From: Planctomycetaceae bacterium
GTDB taxonomy: Bacteria > Planctomycetota > Planctomycetia > Pirellulales > Pirellulaceae
Assembly: GCA_024642205.1 (NCBI GenBank)
Contig: JAHEBQ010000156.1
Coordinates: forward strand, 1-64,000
Reading direction: 5' to 3'
Length of the DNA: 64,000 nt
Positions within the stretch are counted from its first letter, which is position 1, and every line of letters starts with the position of its first letter. The notes beneath the pieces were generated by a model. The model saw nothing but the letters and a program-made list of their open reading frames with translations. It did not search any database and was not told where the DNA came from. The translations under genes and the position numbers were made by a program. Positions 56,196 through 64,000 of the stretch are shown piece after piece.

Positions 56196-57854
56196 ATGTC
56201 GAATTTCCGTTCGTTGAAAACCGGGGCCACCGATGGTCTTGGTGTCCTGGGTTATGTTGTTTTTTTTGCAATCGCTGGTTCAACAATTTGCGAGGGACAA
56301 ACCGCCGATACAAGCAGGCTCCCATTGAGCCTTCGATCCCGTATCGAAACAACCAAGGACTCGGGAAACTTCCACGCAATCGTCAAACAGGAATCGTGGT
56401 CTCCGTTCGAGACGGCAATCATCGTTTGTGACATGTGGGATCTCCACCATTGCCACAATGCCGTCATTCGCGTCGGGCAGTTGGCACCGTTCATGGAATC
56501 GATGCTCAAGAAAACCAGGGACCGTGGCGTGACAATCATCCACGCGCCCAGTAGCTGCATGGACTATTACAAGAGCCACCCGGCGCGTCAACGTTCAATG
56601 GCGATTCCGCTTGCAGACAATGTTCCGACCGACATTGGTGAATGGTGTTCGAAAATTCCATCCGAGGACGCAGGGACTTATCCCATCGACCAGTCCGACG
56701 GTGGAGAAGACGACGATCCGGTTGATCACGAAAAATGGGCCAGGGAACTTGCCGGTCGCGGACTCAACCCCCGTGCACCGTGGACGCGCCAAACGGAAGC
56801 GCTCACCATTGACCGCGCGAAGGACTTTATCAGCGACAGTGGTCCCGAAATTTGGAGCATTCTTGAAAGCCGGAAAATCAAGAATGTCATTTTAGTTGGC
56901 GTCCACACAAACATGTGCGTGCTCGGCCGCCCGTTTGGCCTTCGGCAGATGGCAAAGAATGGCAAGAACGTCGTGCTGATGCGCGATTTGACCGACACGA
57001 TGTACAACCCGGCGGCGAAGCCCTATGTCAGTCATTTCTCCGGAACTGATTTGATTGTGGAACATATCGAAAAATATGTCTGCCCGACAATTTCCAGTGA
57101 CCAGCTCATCGGTGGCTCGCCATTCGCATTTCCAGACGACCAGCGAAAACACATTGCGATCGTCATGGCGGAAGATGAGTATGAAACGAACAGAACACTG
57201 CCGACATTCGCCACAAAACACCTGCGAAAGGATTTTCGCGTATCCCTGGTTTTCGGCAGCACCACCGAACGCAATGATATTCCCGGTTTGGAGGTCATCC
57301 AGGATGCCGACATCCTGCTGTTGAGCTTGCGGCGCCGGACTTTGCCCCTCGAACAATTAAAGCTTTTTCGCGACTTTGAGGCATCGGGAAGGCCAATGAT
57401 CGGGATCCGCACGTCGAGTCATGCTTTCTGTTTACGTGAGGGGAAACCGGAGCCAGGGCTGGAAGACTGGCCAGAATTTGACGCGCAGGTTTGGGGGGGA
57501 AATTACACCGGCCACACCCGGAACGGAACCAATTACCGAATTCTGCAGTCCTTGGGGGAACGAGCCCATCCCATCCTCACGGATGTCGATACGGGTGACA
57601 AGCTGGTTGGCCACATGTCGCTGTATCTGACTGAGCCATTGGCCAAGACAGCGACCTGTATCTTGAGGGGTGCCGCCGATGGTGAAGATATGCATCCTCC
57701 GGTTGCCTGGACCAATCGTCGAGCCAACGGAGGGACCTCGTTTTACACTTCGTTGGGACATGTTGATGATTTCGCCCAGGAAGAGTTTCAGAAGTTGCTG
57801 CGAAACGCAGTCGATTATCTGGTTGGCGAGAAAGTGGTTCCATATTCGAAATGA
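56196..57854 (+). CDS. Isochorismatase-like hydrolase fused to a ThuA-like domain
   Basis: 552 residues. N-terminal signal-like helix, then a cysteine hydrolase domain (about 70-300): catalytic Asp79 in IVCDMWD and Cys241 in VGVHTNMCVLGRP. From about 319 a ThuA-like glutamine-amidotransferase-fold domain follows (IAIVMAEDEYE; LRKDFRVSLVFG; DILLLSLRRRTLP; VWGGNYTGH). ThuA proteins are linked to trehalose or sugar use. In planctomycetes this fusion is frequent and secreted; the substrate is unknown. There is no obvious operon partner. Confidence 0.9.
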   Translation: MSNFRSLKTGATDGLGVLGYVVFFAIAGSTICEGQTADTSRLPLSLRSRIETTKDSGNFHAIVKQESWSPFETAIIVCDMWDLHHCHNAVIRVGQLAPFMESMLKKTRDRGVTIIHAPSSCMDYYKSHPARQRSMAIPLADNVPTDIGEWCSKIPSEDAGTYPIDQSDGGEDDDPVDHEKWARELAGRGLNPRAPWTRQTEALTIDRAKDFISDSGPEIWSILESRKIKNVILVGVHTNMCVLGRPFGLRQMAKNGKNVVLMRDLTDTMYNPAAKPYVSHFSGTDLIVEHIEKYVCPTISSDQLIGGSPFAFPDDQRKHIAIVMAEDEYETNRTLPTFATKHLRKDFRVSLVFGSTTERNDIPGLEVIQDADILLLSLRRRTLPLEQLKLFRDFEASGRPMIGIRTSSHAFCLREGKPEPGLEDWPEFDAQVWGGNYTGHTRNGTNYRILQSLGERAHPILTDVDTGDKLVGHMSLYLTEPLAKTATCILRGAADGEDMHPPVAWTNRRANGGTSFYTSLGHVDDFAQEEFQKLLRNAVDYLVGEKVVPYSK

Positions 57855-58228
57855 AATTCAGGAGCCAGTCGTTTGTCTTGGGCCAGTAAGGGCTTCGATA
57901 TTCTGGACGAAATCGCGGCCCTCAGTTCGATTGGGGCTTTGAGTGGTTCAGGTGAACTGCACCATTGATTTCCGAGCCTGTTCGCGATCTGCAGATTTTA
58001 TTTTTTGGGGCACGAAATTGCAAAATCCCGTGTGCTGGAGTTCTGCGAAACGCCGAAATCAGCAACCTCGACCAGCAAAACAGAAAACTTGGCGGCCCCC
58101 GTTTTTCCAATTCCAAACGGTTTGGTATCCTGACAGGGCAGCTTTAACTCCAAACCGGGACTCGAAAGTTCCTGACGACAATAATGCCGACCACACGAGC
58201 CGGTAAATAAACACTGATTGACCGATCA
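57855..58228. other. Intergenic stretch before the ketoacyl synthase
   Basis: No gene supported; it probably contains the promoter for 58229. Confidence 0.4.
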
Positions 58229-59470
58229 ATGATGGCGAAACGACAAATTGCGGTAACTGGCTTTGGCATTAACAGCGCCTTGGGTAACGGAATCGATGTC
58301 AACAACCTCGCGCTCCAAGCTGGTAAATCAGGCATCATTTCCACCCGTCCGTTGTGGGTCGAACACAAATTCAAATCGCAAGTTGCGGGCGATATCTCGG
58401 TCGAAGGGCTGAATGAGCTTTTCGACCGAAAGGTAAGTCGTTTTCTTGGAGAACCTGGATTGTTGGCAGCAGCGGCGATGAAAGACGCCATTGCACACGC
58501 TGGATTGACCGACGAAGAGGTTCAGTCGCCTGATACGGGAATCATTGTTGGAACCGGGGCTGGAGCGAGTATCACCGACGTCCTGTTCATGTGCAAGCGA
58601 CTGGAGAAACGCGGTGCCGCAAAGGTCGGGGCGTACCATGTTCCGTTGATCATGGGTTCATCACTGTCAGCGAATCTTGGAAGCATTTTCCAGATTCACG
58701 GTCACTCATACACTATTACTTCCGCCTGTGCGACCTCCGCTCACGCGATCATGCTGGGCATGGACACGATTCGATCCGGACGACAGAATCGCGTTTTCGT
58801 CGGTGGCTCCGAGGACGTGAATATTTACGCCGCAGGATCTTTCGACGGCATGAACGCGCTTTCATTTGCATTCAACGACGAGCCAGAGCGGGCTTCCCGA
58901 CCGCTGGACAAAGCTCGCGACGGATTCGTATTTTCTGGAGGTGCCGGAATTCTGGTACTTGAGGAATTGGAAATGGCGCGGGCTCGCGGTGCGACGATTC
59001 ATGCAGTAATTGCGGGTGCTGCCGCTTCGTGTGATGGAGACCAAATGGTTGTGCCCAACGGACTGGGAGCTCAACAAGCCATGAATGCAGCTCTTGTGGA
59101 TGCCGGACTTCAAACCACCGATATTGATTACATCAACCTGCACGGAACCTCGACTCCCGTGGGCGACACCGTTGAACTGCAAGGCGTGATCAATGTGTTT
59201 GGAAGCAATGTCCCGCCTTTTTCCTCAACCAAGTCCATGACCGGACATGCGCTCGGAGCCGCTGGATCCCAGGAGGCCATTTTTACCATTATCATGATGC
59301 AAAATGACTTTCTCGCCCCCAATATCAACCTCGAGGATCCGGATGATCTCGTCGGTGATTTGCCAATTGTTCGGACAACCCGGAAAGCAAGCATCCGTTA
59401 TGCGCTGAGCAATTCGTTTGGGTTTGGCGGAACGAACTGCAGCATCGTGATCGCCAAAGAGCCATTTTAG
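58229..59470 (+). CDS. Beta-ketoacyl-ACP synthase (KAS II / FabF-like)
   Basis: 413 residues; ATG 58229 or the next codon 58232 (MAKRQIA). The catalytic triad is complete: Cys167 in TSACATSAHA, His305 in NLHGTSTPVGD, His340 in SMTGHALGAAG, with Lys335 preceding. Usual FabF length. It condenses malonyl-ACP with acyl-ACP in fatty acid or polyketide-type synthesis. It is isolated: no acyl carrier, reductase or dehydratase gene is adjacent, so it may serve a specialised pathway. Confidence 0.93.
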   Translation: MMAKRQIAVTGFGINSALGNGIDVNNLALQAGKSGIISTRPLWVEHKFKSQVAGDISVEGLNELFDRKVSRFLGEPGLLAAAAMKDAIAHAGLTDEEVQSPDTGIIVGTGAGASITDVLFMCKRLEKRGAAKVGAYHVPLIMGSSLSANLGSIFQIHGHSYTITSACATSAHAIMLGMDTIRSGRQNRVFVGGSEDVNIYAAGSFDGMNALSFAFNDEPERASRPLDKARDGFVFSGGAGILVLEELEMARARGATIHAVIAGAAASCDGDQMVVPNGLGAQQAMNAALVDAGLQTTDIDYINLHGTSTPVGDTVELQGVINVFGSNVPPFSSTKSMTGHALGAAGSQEAIFTIIMMQNDFLAPNINLEDPDDLVGDLPIVRTTRKASIRYALSNSFGFGGTNCSIVIAKEPF

Positions 59471-59600
59471 GCTGAGTGCAGGTGCGTCGGTGGGTAACGT
59501 GATTTGCCGATGGACGTTCGGCTAAAAACGGCGTCAGCTGAAGAAAGCGAACAGGCGTTCGCGAGCATGATAGAACGTCGTTACGATTGTTGCGACAATC

Positions 59601-59777
59601 TTACAGCAACCTCAACGCGCCGCTGATCAACAACGTGGCGATCAACGAGATTGCAAAAAATCCCAGAAAAACGATTCGGTCTTTCTTTCGTTTTGCCTCT
59701 ACTGAATTGGCTTTCTTTAGTTCCTCATACTCTTTTCGTTCAAGGAGCGAGAGGGTTTGGAGATTGGACATGGACAT
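59601..59777 (-). CDS. Small membrane protein (58 residues)
   Basis: Found on the minus strand from ATG 59777 (or 59771) to TAA at 59601. It has an AGGAA purine stretch just upstream, in a doubled GGAATCAGGAA. The protein reads MSMSNLQTLSLLERKEYEEL, then a charged helix rich in Lys/Arg, then a transmembrane helix (IVFLGFFAISLIATLLISG) and ALRLL. The amphipathic helix followed by one TM is typical of small membrane proteins. No family is recognised. Confidence 0.65.
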   Translation of the reverse strand: MSMSNLQTLSLLERKEYEELKKANSVEAKRKKDRIVFLGFFAISLIATLLISGALRLL

Positions 59778-60138
59778 TTCCTGATTCCTTTCCTGATTCC
59801 TTGTTTCTTATCACAAAGCTGATTAATTCTAGCTTTTCTACGGCGGCAAATGAGATTCAACCTTTTTTCGGACCGTCCCAGAGCAGTGTTTTTTGCTTCT
59901 CCGTCGGCATAATCGGCTTATCCGTCAGGAGTGGTTCGTCATCGGAACAAGCCACGAAGACCACGATTTAGCATCACCGTGGCCAGCAAGGATTCAACCA
60001 TCCACGGTTCTCTTGCGGCAGTTCAAACGGGGCAGAAACGCCGAGGAATCAGGGTTTGAGACCGCGAACTTTTCCGCACGGCGGGGCCAACTGGTCAAAT
60101 TTTACCGCTGCCTTGGAAGCGTTGGTAGGATCGGCGAT
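59778..60138. other. Stretch between the small membrane protein and the sulfatase
   Basis: No intact gene. On the minus strand a short piece ending at 59857 reads VVFVACSDDEPLLTDKPIMP before a C-terminal KKG and stop, resembling the end of a small lipoprotein, but the start is not in frame. Confidence 0.4.
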
Positions 60139-61941
60139 CTAATCCCCGATGCGCTCGATGTATGCGTAATAGGCACCGACTGAGCTTCCATCCGGTGATC
60201 CAAATTTCGCGGCCAATTTCGTTTTTCCGGCAGGCAACTCGGTTGTCAGGACGGCCTCAACCGCATCGGCATCAAAGGCAGCCGTCAAAGTCTTGCCCGC
60301 AATCTCAACAGTTGCTTTATCCAGCGTCCCAAATGCGCGACCCGGAGCCATTCGGAACGCGGTCACGCCCGGAACCGGATCGCCCGGAGTCAGGCCTGCA
60401 TTAATGGCAACATTGGCTTCCCTGGGCCAACGCCGCAATCGAATCTCGTACTTTCCGGCCTGTTGGACGCTAACGTTCCAAAACCCGGTCACTTCGGGTG
60501 CATCGAGCCCTTTTCGAATGTGCGCCTGATTCCACGGCGTTGAACCGGTTGTAATCCAGTCATGGCTGGTGAGTCGCGCAGGATTGTCGTGGGGATCACC
60601 CAGGAAAATCGCCGTGTCTTGCCTGAATGAGGGCTCGAGTTCTTCCCACCAACCCTGATAGAAATCCCGTAGCCGGCGAACCTCCGCTGGATAGGCGCTG
60701 GAAACATCAGATTTTTGGCCTGGATCGGATTTAATATCGTACAACTCCTTACCATTGATCAGCCGCCATTTGGACGTCATCACGCTGCAGTCTTTCCACA
60801 TGATCGGGTCTTTGACACGTTGGGAATCGGTCACCAGAATTCGTTGCTCCCAATTCACGTCGGGATCGGGTTGGCCTCGCAACAAGCTCACGACACTTCT
60901 GCCATCGAACATCACGCCCTTGGGGGCCGGGATTCCGCAAAGTTCGATCAACGTCGGCAATACGTCGACGGCATGAGAAATCGGTTCAACGTCGAACGGC
61001 TGGTTCATCCCTCCCCCCGGCCAGTGTAGAAAAAACGGAACCCGATGGCCGCCGTCGTAGGGACTCCCTTTCTTGCCGCGCATGTTTGCATTGAAGACCT
61101 TTTCGCCGCTTGCGGTACCGTTATCCGTCGTGTAGATAAAAATGGTGTTTTCGTACAACCCTTCGTCTTTGAGGAATCGACGAAGCTGGCCCACATTTTC
61201 GTCAATATTCGCGATCATGCCATAAAAATGCCCCAGGGAAACACCATGTGCGTCTACGTAAGGGTTGGCATAGGCTTCCGGAGCATGTTGCGGTCCATGC
61301 GGTGCGTTGGTCGCGATATAGGCCAGAAATGGTTTGTCAGCTTCTTTCTGCGTCTTGATAAATTTCTTCGCATAATCAAAAAAGACATCCGTGCAGTAGC
61401 CCTTGACGGGGACAGGCGTCTTGTTGTGCCAGTAACTTCCATCAAAGTACGCGTTATCCCAATAGTCCGGGGTTTGCCCGACGCCACCGCCGCCATGGCG
61501 GAGCACTTCGGTGTAACCTCGATCTTCAGGTCGGTAGGGATAGTTATCTCCCAGGTGCCATTTGCCAAACATTCCCGTCGCGTAGCCGGCATCACGGAAA
61601 ACTTGACCGATCGTCGGCTCGTTTTCCCGCAGCATGCTTCGTCCCATGATCGTATGCCAAACGCCCGTTCGATTGGTCCAATGACCGGACTGAAAGGCCG
61701 CCCGCGTCGGCGAGCAGGTCGGTGCGACATGGTAATCGAGCATTCGAACCGACTCCCTGTAAAGATCGTCGATACATGGAGTTTTCAATACCGGGTTTCC
61801 CAGGCAACTCAAATCGCCGTAGCCTTGATCGTCTGTAATGACGATTACCACGTTGGGATGATTCGGATCTTCAGCCGACGCAGTTGGTGACAACATCGTC
61901 AGGCAAACTGCAACCAGGAGGGCGATGGAACAGGTTTTCAT
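60139..61941 (-). CDS. Secreted arylsulfatase-type sulfatase
   Basis: 600 residues from ATG 61941 (signal peptide KTCSIALLVAVCLTMLSPTASA); upstream Met codons at 61950 and 61971 are also in frame. The metal site begins with ITDDQGYGD. The modification motif CSPTRAAFQSG carries Cys76, which is converted to formylglycine in active sulfatases by FGE. Substrate-region motifs include GKWHLGDNYPYRP and NAPHGPQHAPEAY. The C-terminal roughly 170 residues form a separate beta domain. It should desulfate polysaccharides outside the cell. No FGE with catalytic Cys is in the window. Confidence 0.93.
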   Translation of the reverse strand: MKTCSIALLVAVCLTMLSPTASAEDPNHPNVVIVITDDQGYGDLSCLGNPVLKTPCIDDLYRESVRMLDYHVAPTCSPTRAAFQSGHWTNRTGVWHTIMGRSMLRENEPTIGQVFRDAGYATGMFGKWHLGDNYPYRPEDRGYTEVLRHGGGGVGQTPDYWDNAYFDGSYWHNKTPVPVKGYCTDVFFDYAKKFIKTQKEADKPFLAYIATNAPHGPQHAPEAYANPYVDAHGVSLGHFYGMIANIDENVGQLRRFLKDEGLYENTIFIYTTDNGTASGEKVFNANMRGKKGSPYDGGHRVPFFLHWPGGGMNQPFDVEPISHAVDVLPTLIELCGIPAPKGVMFDGRSVVSLLRGQPDPDVNWEQRILVTDSQRVKDPIMWKDCSVMTSKWRLINGKELYDIKSDPGQKSDVSSAYPAEVRRLRDFYQGWWEELEPSFRQDTAIFLGDPHDNPARLTSHDWITTGSTPWNQAHIRKGLDAPEVTGFWNVSVQQAGKYEIRLRRWPREANVAINAGLTPGDPVPGVTAFRMAPGRAFGTLDKATVEIAGKTLTAAFDADAVEAVLTTELPAGKTKLAAKFGSPDGSSVGAYYAYIERIGD

Positions 61942-62141
61942 GGCTTGCATTCTCCCAAGCGAGTTAGTCATCGAGTCCAGGGCGGAAACCCCGTGAATGA
62001 TTCAGTGTTGGCTATTTCCAGTGTTGGCTATTTCCATACCTGGTAAACTGGAAACCAGGGTCTACCCTCCCGTATGCCCGAAGCCTGATTCCCGGAACAA
62101 AACACATGCGCTTGCATGGCAGTTCCCGCAAACAGTGAATT

Positions 62142-62777
62142 CTAGGTACGGAATCTTGCCGGACCGCTGACAAAACGATTTCCTGCGACATAAAATCTCA
62201 GTCGTCGGTTTGTGGCGCTGGTCACGCCAATCCTTTTCGAGTTTTTGATTGTAATCGGTTCGGTATTCAAACCAAGACCCTCCTCAACCCAGACGAGACT
62301 CCCCAGCGTCAAATCCAACTCGTTCATGGATCGATCAATTCTCATTGCCTGGCACAGACATGATGGACCCGTTGCCAACCTTCGCTCGTCATCGAGTCCG
62401 CGTCGGCGCTTCATCAACGAGACTCCCTCAACCGGTTCAACGGCCCGAACCAACACAGCGCACCCTCGTTCCGCGACTTCGGTCACGATGTTGAAACAGT
62501 ATTTGGCGTGGATCGGGTAAACATAAGCAAATCCGGCCGGACCGAACATGACTTCCGTTCGCGACGTTCGATGCTTCGCGGCGTGACATGCAGAATCCCG
62601 ACTGGGCAAATACGCTTCCGTTTCAACAATCACTCCCTTCGTTCGACCGCCAGCCTCGGAGACCAACAGTTTTCCGATCAAATCCCTTGCAACGGCCACC
62701 GTATCGCGCGCAAAAAACGAACGATCCAGAGCGTCTGGTTTTTGAAATCCTGGATTCTCTTCACGCAACGAACTCAT
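62142..62777 (-). CDS. mpg: DNA-3-methyladenine glycosylase (Mpg/AAG family)
   Basis: 211 residues. It shows the AAG fold: ARDLIGKLLV, VETEAYLPSRDSACHA (Glu54 as likely catalytic base), VMFGPAGFAYVYPIHAKYCFN, GVSLMKRRRG, ATGPSCLCQAMRID and a C-terminal GNRFVSG. These match the Mpg family that removes alkylated purines in base excision repair. The GPxxLCQA segment normally reads GPGKLCQA; here Ser-Cys occupies part of it. Its start is about 110 bp from the end of the serine hydrolase gene. Confidence 0.9.
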   Translation of the reverse strand: MSSLREENPGFQKPDALDRSFFARDTVAVARDLIGKLLVSEAGGRTKGVIVETEAYLPSRDSACHAAKHRTSRTEVMFGPAGFAYVYPIHAKYCFNIVTEVAERGCAVLVRAVEPVEGVSLMKRRRGLDDERRLATGPSCLCQAMRIDRSMNELDLTLGSLVWVEEGLGLNTEPITIKNSKRIGVTSATNRRLRFYVAGNRFVSGPARFRT

Positions 62778-62866
62778 GCTTACTGCTGCCAGCCGTTTGA
62801 TTCAGGGTTTCGCCGCCGATCGCTTAATTGCCCAGCAACCCGGCTGACGATGGCTGGCGTTGATCG

Positions 62867-64000
62867 CTATTTCGTGATTCGCTGAGCGGGCATTTTTCGC
62901 CCGTTTTGGTGCAACGTGACCTTGGTTGCCGGTCCTTGTTCCGGTAACTCAAATCGGAGTTGGGCTTCCACATCGGTGTAATTCCAAACGGTGTCGCTTT
63001 CGGGAACCACTTTCAAAAACGTTTGCCCGGTCAACTTGACAACCAGGCGATCATTTTTCGCAACCACTTCGATTTCAACTCCTGGGGCCAGTTGATATTT
63101 GCCTGCCAGTCGTTTCACGATCGCTGCATCGACGTCGACCGATTTGGCAAACTCTCGAGGTTTGGGGCTCATCCCGACAACCGTTTGAAAAATGCTCTCT
63201 GCCAAAGGATCGATTTCGGAGCCAGCCGTATTGCACAGGACGACGACTCCCGCGTGGAGATCACGACTGATCAGCATCATCGTCTGGTATCCGCCTGTTC
63301 GACCATTGTGCCAGCGAGTGGATCCATCACCGGCAATTTGCCAACCCAACCCCATTGCCCGGTGATTGTCCCCGGCCGGCAAGTGTTCCTTCCAGGCAAG
63401 GTCAATTGCTTTGCCCAACTCATTTTCGGGAGGGACAAGATTTGCTTGCATGAACAAAACCATGTCATTTGTCGTGCTGCGAATACCCCCCGCGCCCGCC
63501 AGGGCATCAAAGTCCCAGGCTCTGTCGGACAACAACGCTGAATTATGCGGCGGCGCGAATCGCTTCGACTGAGATTCGGAAAGACGGAGTGATGTGTCGT
63601 TCATTTTCAGCGGATTCAATATCCGGGTCCGCAACAGCGACTCATAGTCCTGGCCAGATTTTGCGGCCAGCAGGTCACCCAATAGCCCCGCGCCAAGATT
63701 GGAATACGCGTGCTGTCCACCAGGCGGATCCGTTAACGTTGCGCTTTTCAGATACTCGATCAAAAGGTCCCGGTCGTAGTCGGCAAACGGATTGGTTGGA
63801 TCACTCGGTGCATTGTTGGATGGCATCTTCGGTAAACCGGACATGTGCGTCGCGAGCTGTTTTAACGTGATCACTTTTCCCAGTCCGGTTTCGCTGATTG
63901 CCGGCATCAATGTCCCAATCGTCGTTTCAAGCTTGACAGAACCGGATTGGATCGCATCGGCCAACAGAATCGAAGTAAAGACCTTGCTGATCGAGCCAAT
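62867..64000 (-). CDS. Serine hydrolase (beta-lactamase class C-like), 5' cut by the window
   Basis: At least 377 residues in frame, with the N-terminus beyond the right edge; a Met at 63964 is internal. The SxxK motif appears at the edge as GSISKVFT, YSN as HAYSNLGAG, and a KTG-like triad as HNGRTGGYQT. After the catalytic domain a C-terminal beta domain ends RKMPAQRITK. Members include esterases, peptidases and beta-lactamases; the substrate is not evident. Confidence 0.88.
   Translation of the reverse strand: MGSISKVFTSILLADAIQSGSVKLETTIGTLMPAISETGLGKVITLKQLATHMSGLPKMPSNNAPSDPTNPFADYDRDLLIEYLKSATLTDPPGGQHAYSNLGAGLLGDLLAAKSGQDYESLLRTRILNPLKMNDTSLRLSESQSKRFAPPHNSALLSDRAWDFDALAGAGGIRSTTNDMVLFMQANLVPPENELGKAIDLAWKEHLPAGDNHRAMGLGWQIAGDGSTRWHNGRTGGYQTMMLISRDLHAGVVVLCNTAGSEIDPLAESIFQTVVGMSPKPREFAKSVDVDAAIVKRLAGKYQLAPGVEIEVVAKNDRLVVKLTGQTFLKVVPESDTVWNYTDVEAQLRFELPEQGPATKVTLHQNGRKMPAQRITK

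Noticed and set aside
59857-59970. Minus-strand piece VVFVACSDDEPLL...KKG resembling a small lipoprotein end
   Set aside because: The only possible start is out of frame (a TAA precedes the Val) and the piece is too short to support a gene.

Overview
The window looks like a chromosomal segment of a planctomycete, probably of the Pirellulales type. Supporting signs are ECF sigma factors paired with very large Ser/Thr kinases, kinase-TPR, kinase-STAND-SUMF1 and kinase-caspase fusions, a secreted sulfatase and a sialate O-acetylesterase, a PEP-CTERM metalloprotease, an isochorismatase-ThuA fusion, and a tRNA-Ile/tRNA-Ala pair lying apart from any rRNA gene. The assignment is inferred from gene content only.

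Layout. 0-7.3 kb: a 5'-truncated sigma factor with an in-frame stop, an ECF sigma factor followed by a kinase-TPR receptor, and a secreted protein with a proprotein-convertase P domain, closed by an intrinsic terminator. 7.3-18.2 kb: an accessory stretch with serine-recombinase remnants at both ends, a dead DDE transposase, an outer-membrane-like protein, and a giant kinase/STAND/HEAT/SUMF1 protein followed by a 5'-truncated tandem copy of itself; it ends in a recombinase C-terminus running into tRNA-Pro(CGG). 18.8-21.1 kb: a two-gene osmoprotectant ABC importer (ATPase plus a fused binding protein-permease). 21.5-25.1 kb: a second ECF sigma/kinase-TPR pair. 25.5-32 kb: a CNNM/CBS membrane protein, a broken RAYT transposase, a GNAT/VOC pair whose VOC gene is broken by an 11-bp duplication, and a minus-strand group with a thioredoxin-like protein lacking CxxC.

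32.7-49.4 kb: tRNA-Ile and tRNA-Ala, a terminator, then a long plus-strand Tad/Flp pilus cluster. It has two CpaF-type ATPases (the second fused to an FHA domain), two pilin-like proteins, a prepilin peptidase, three TadE/TadG-like proteins, CpaB, TadB and TadC. A zinc-ribbon membrane protein and a Ser/Thr kinase carrying a caspase-like domain with an apparently lost catalytic His follow in the same orientation. The FHA-CpaF plus kinase combination suggests phosphothreonine control of pilus assembly. This is the most system-like part of the window.

49.5-56 kb: decayed accessory DNA with an IS3 remnant, a 156-bp near-tandem repeat with hairpins, a PEP-CTERM metalloprotease, a VOC protein, a sialate O-acetylesterase and a relic lipoprotein. 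56-64 kb: an isochorismatase-ThuA fusion, a solo beta-ketoacyl-ACP synthase, a 58-residue membrane protein, a sulfatase, a 3-methyladenine DNA glycosylase, and a serine hydrolase cut by the window end.
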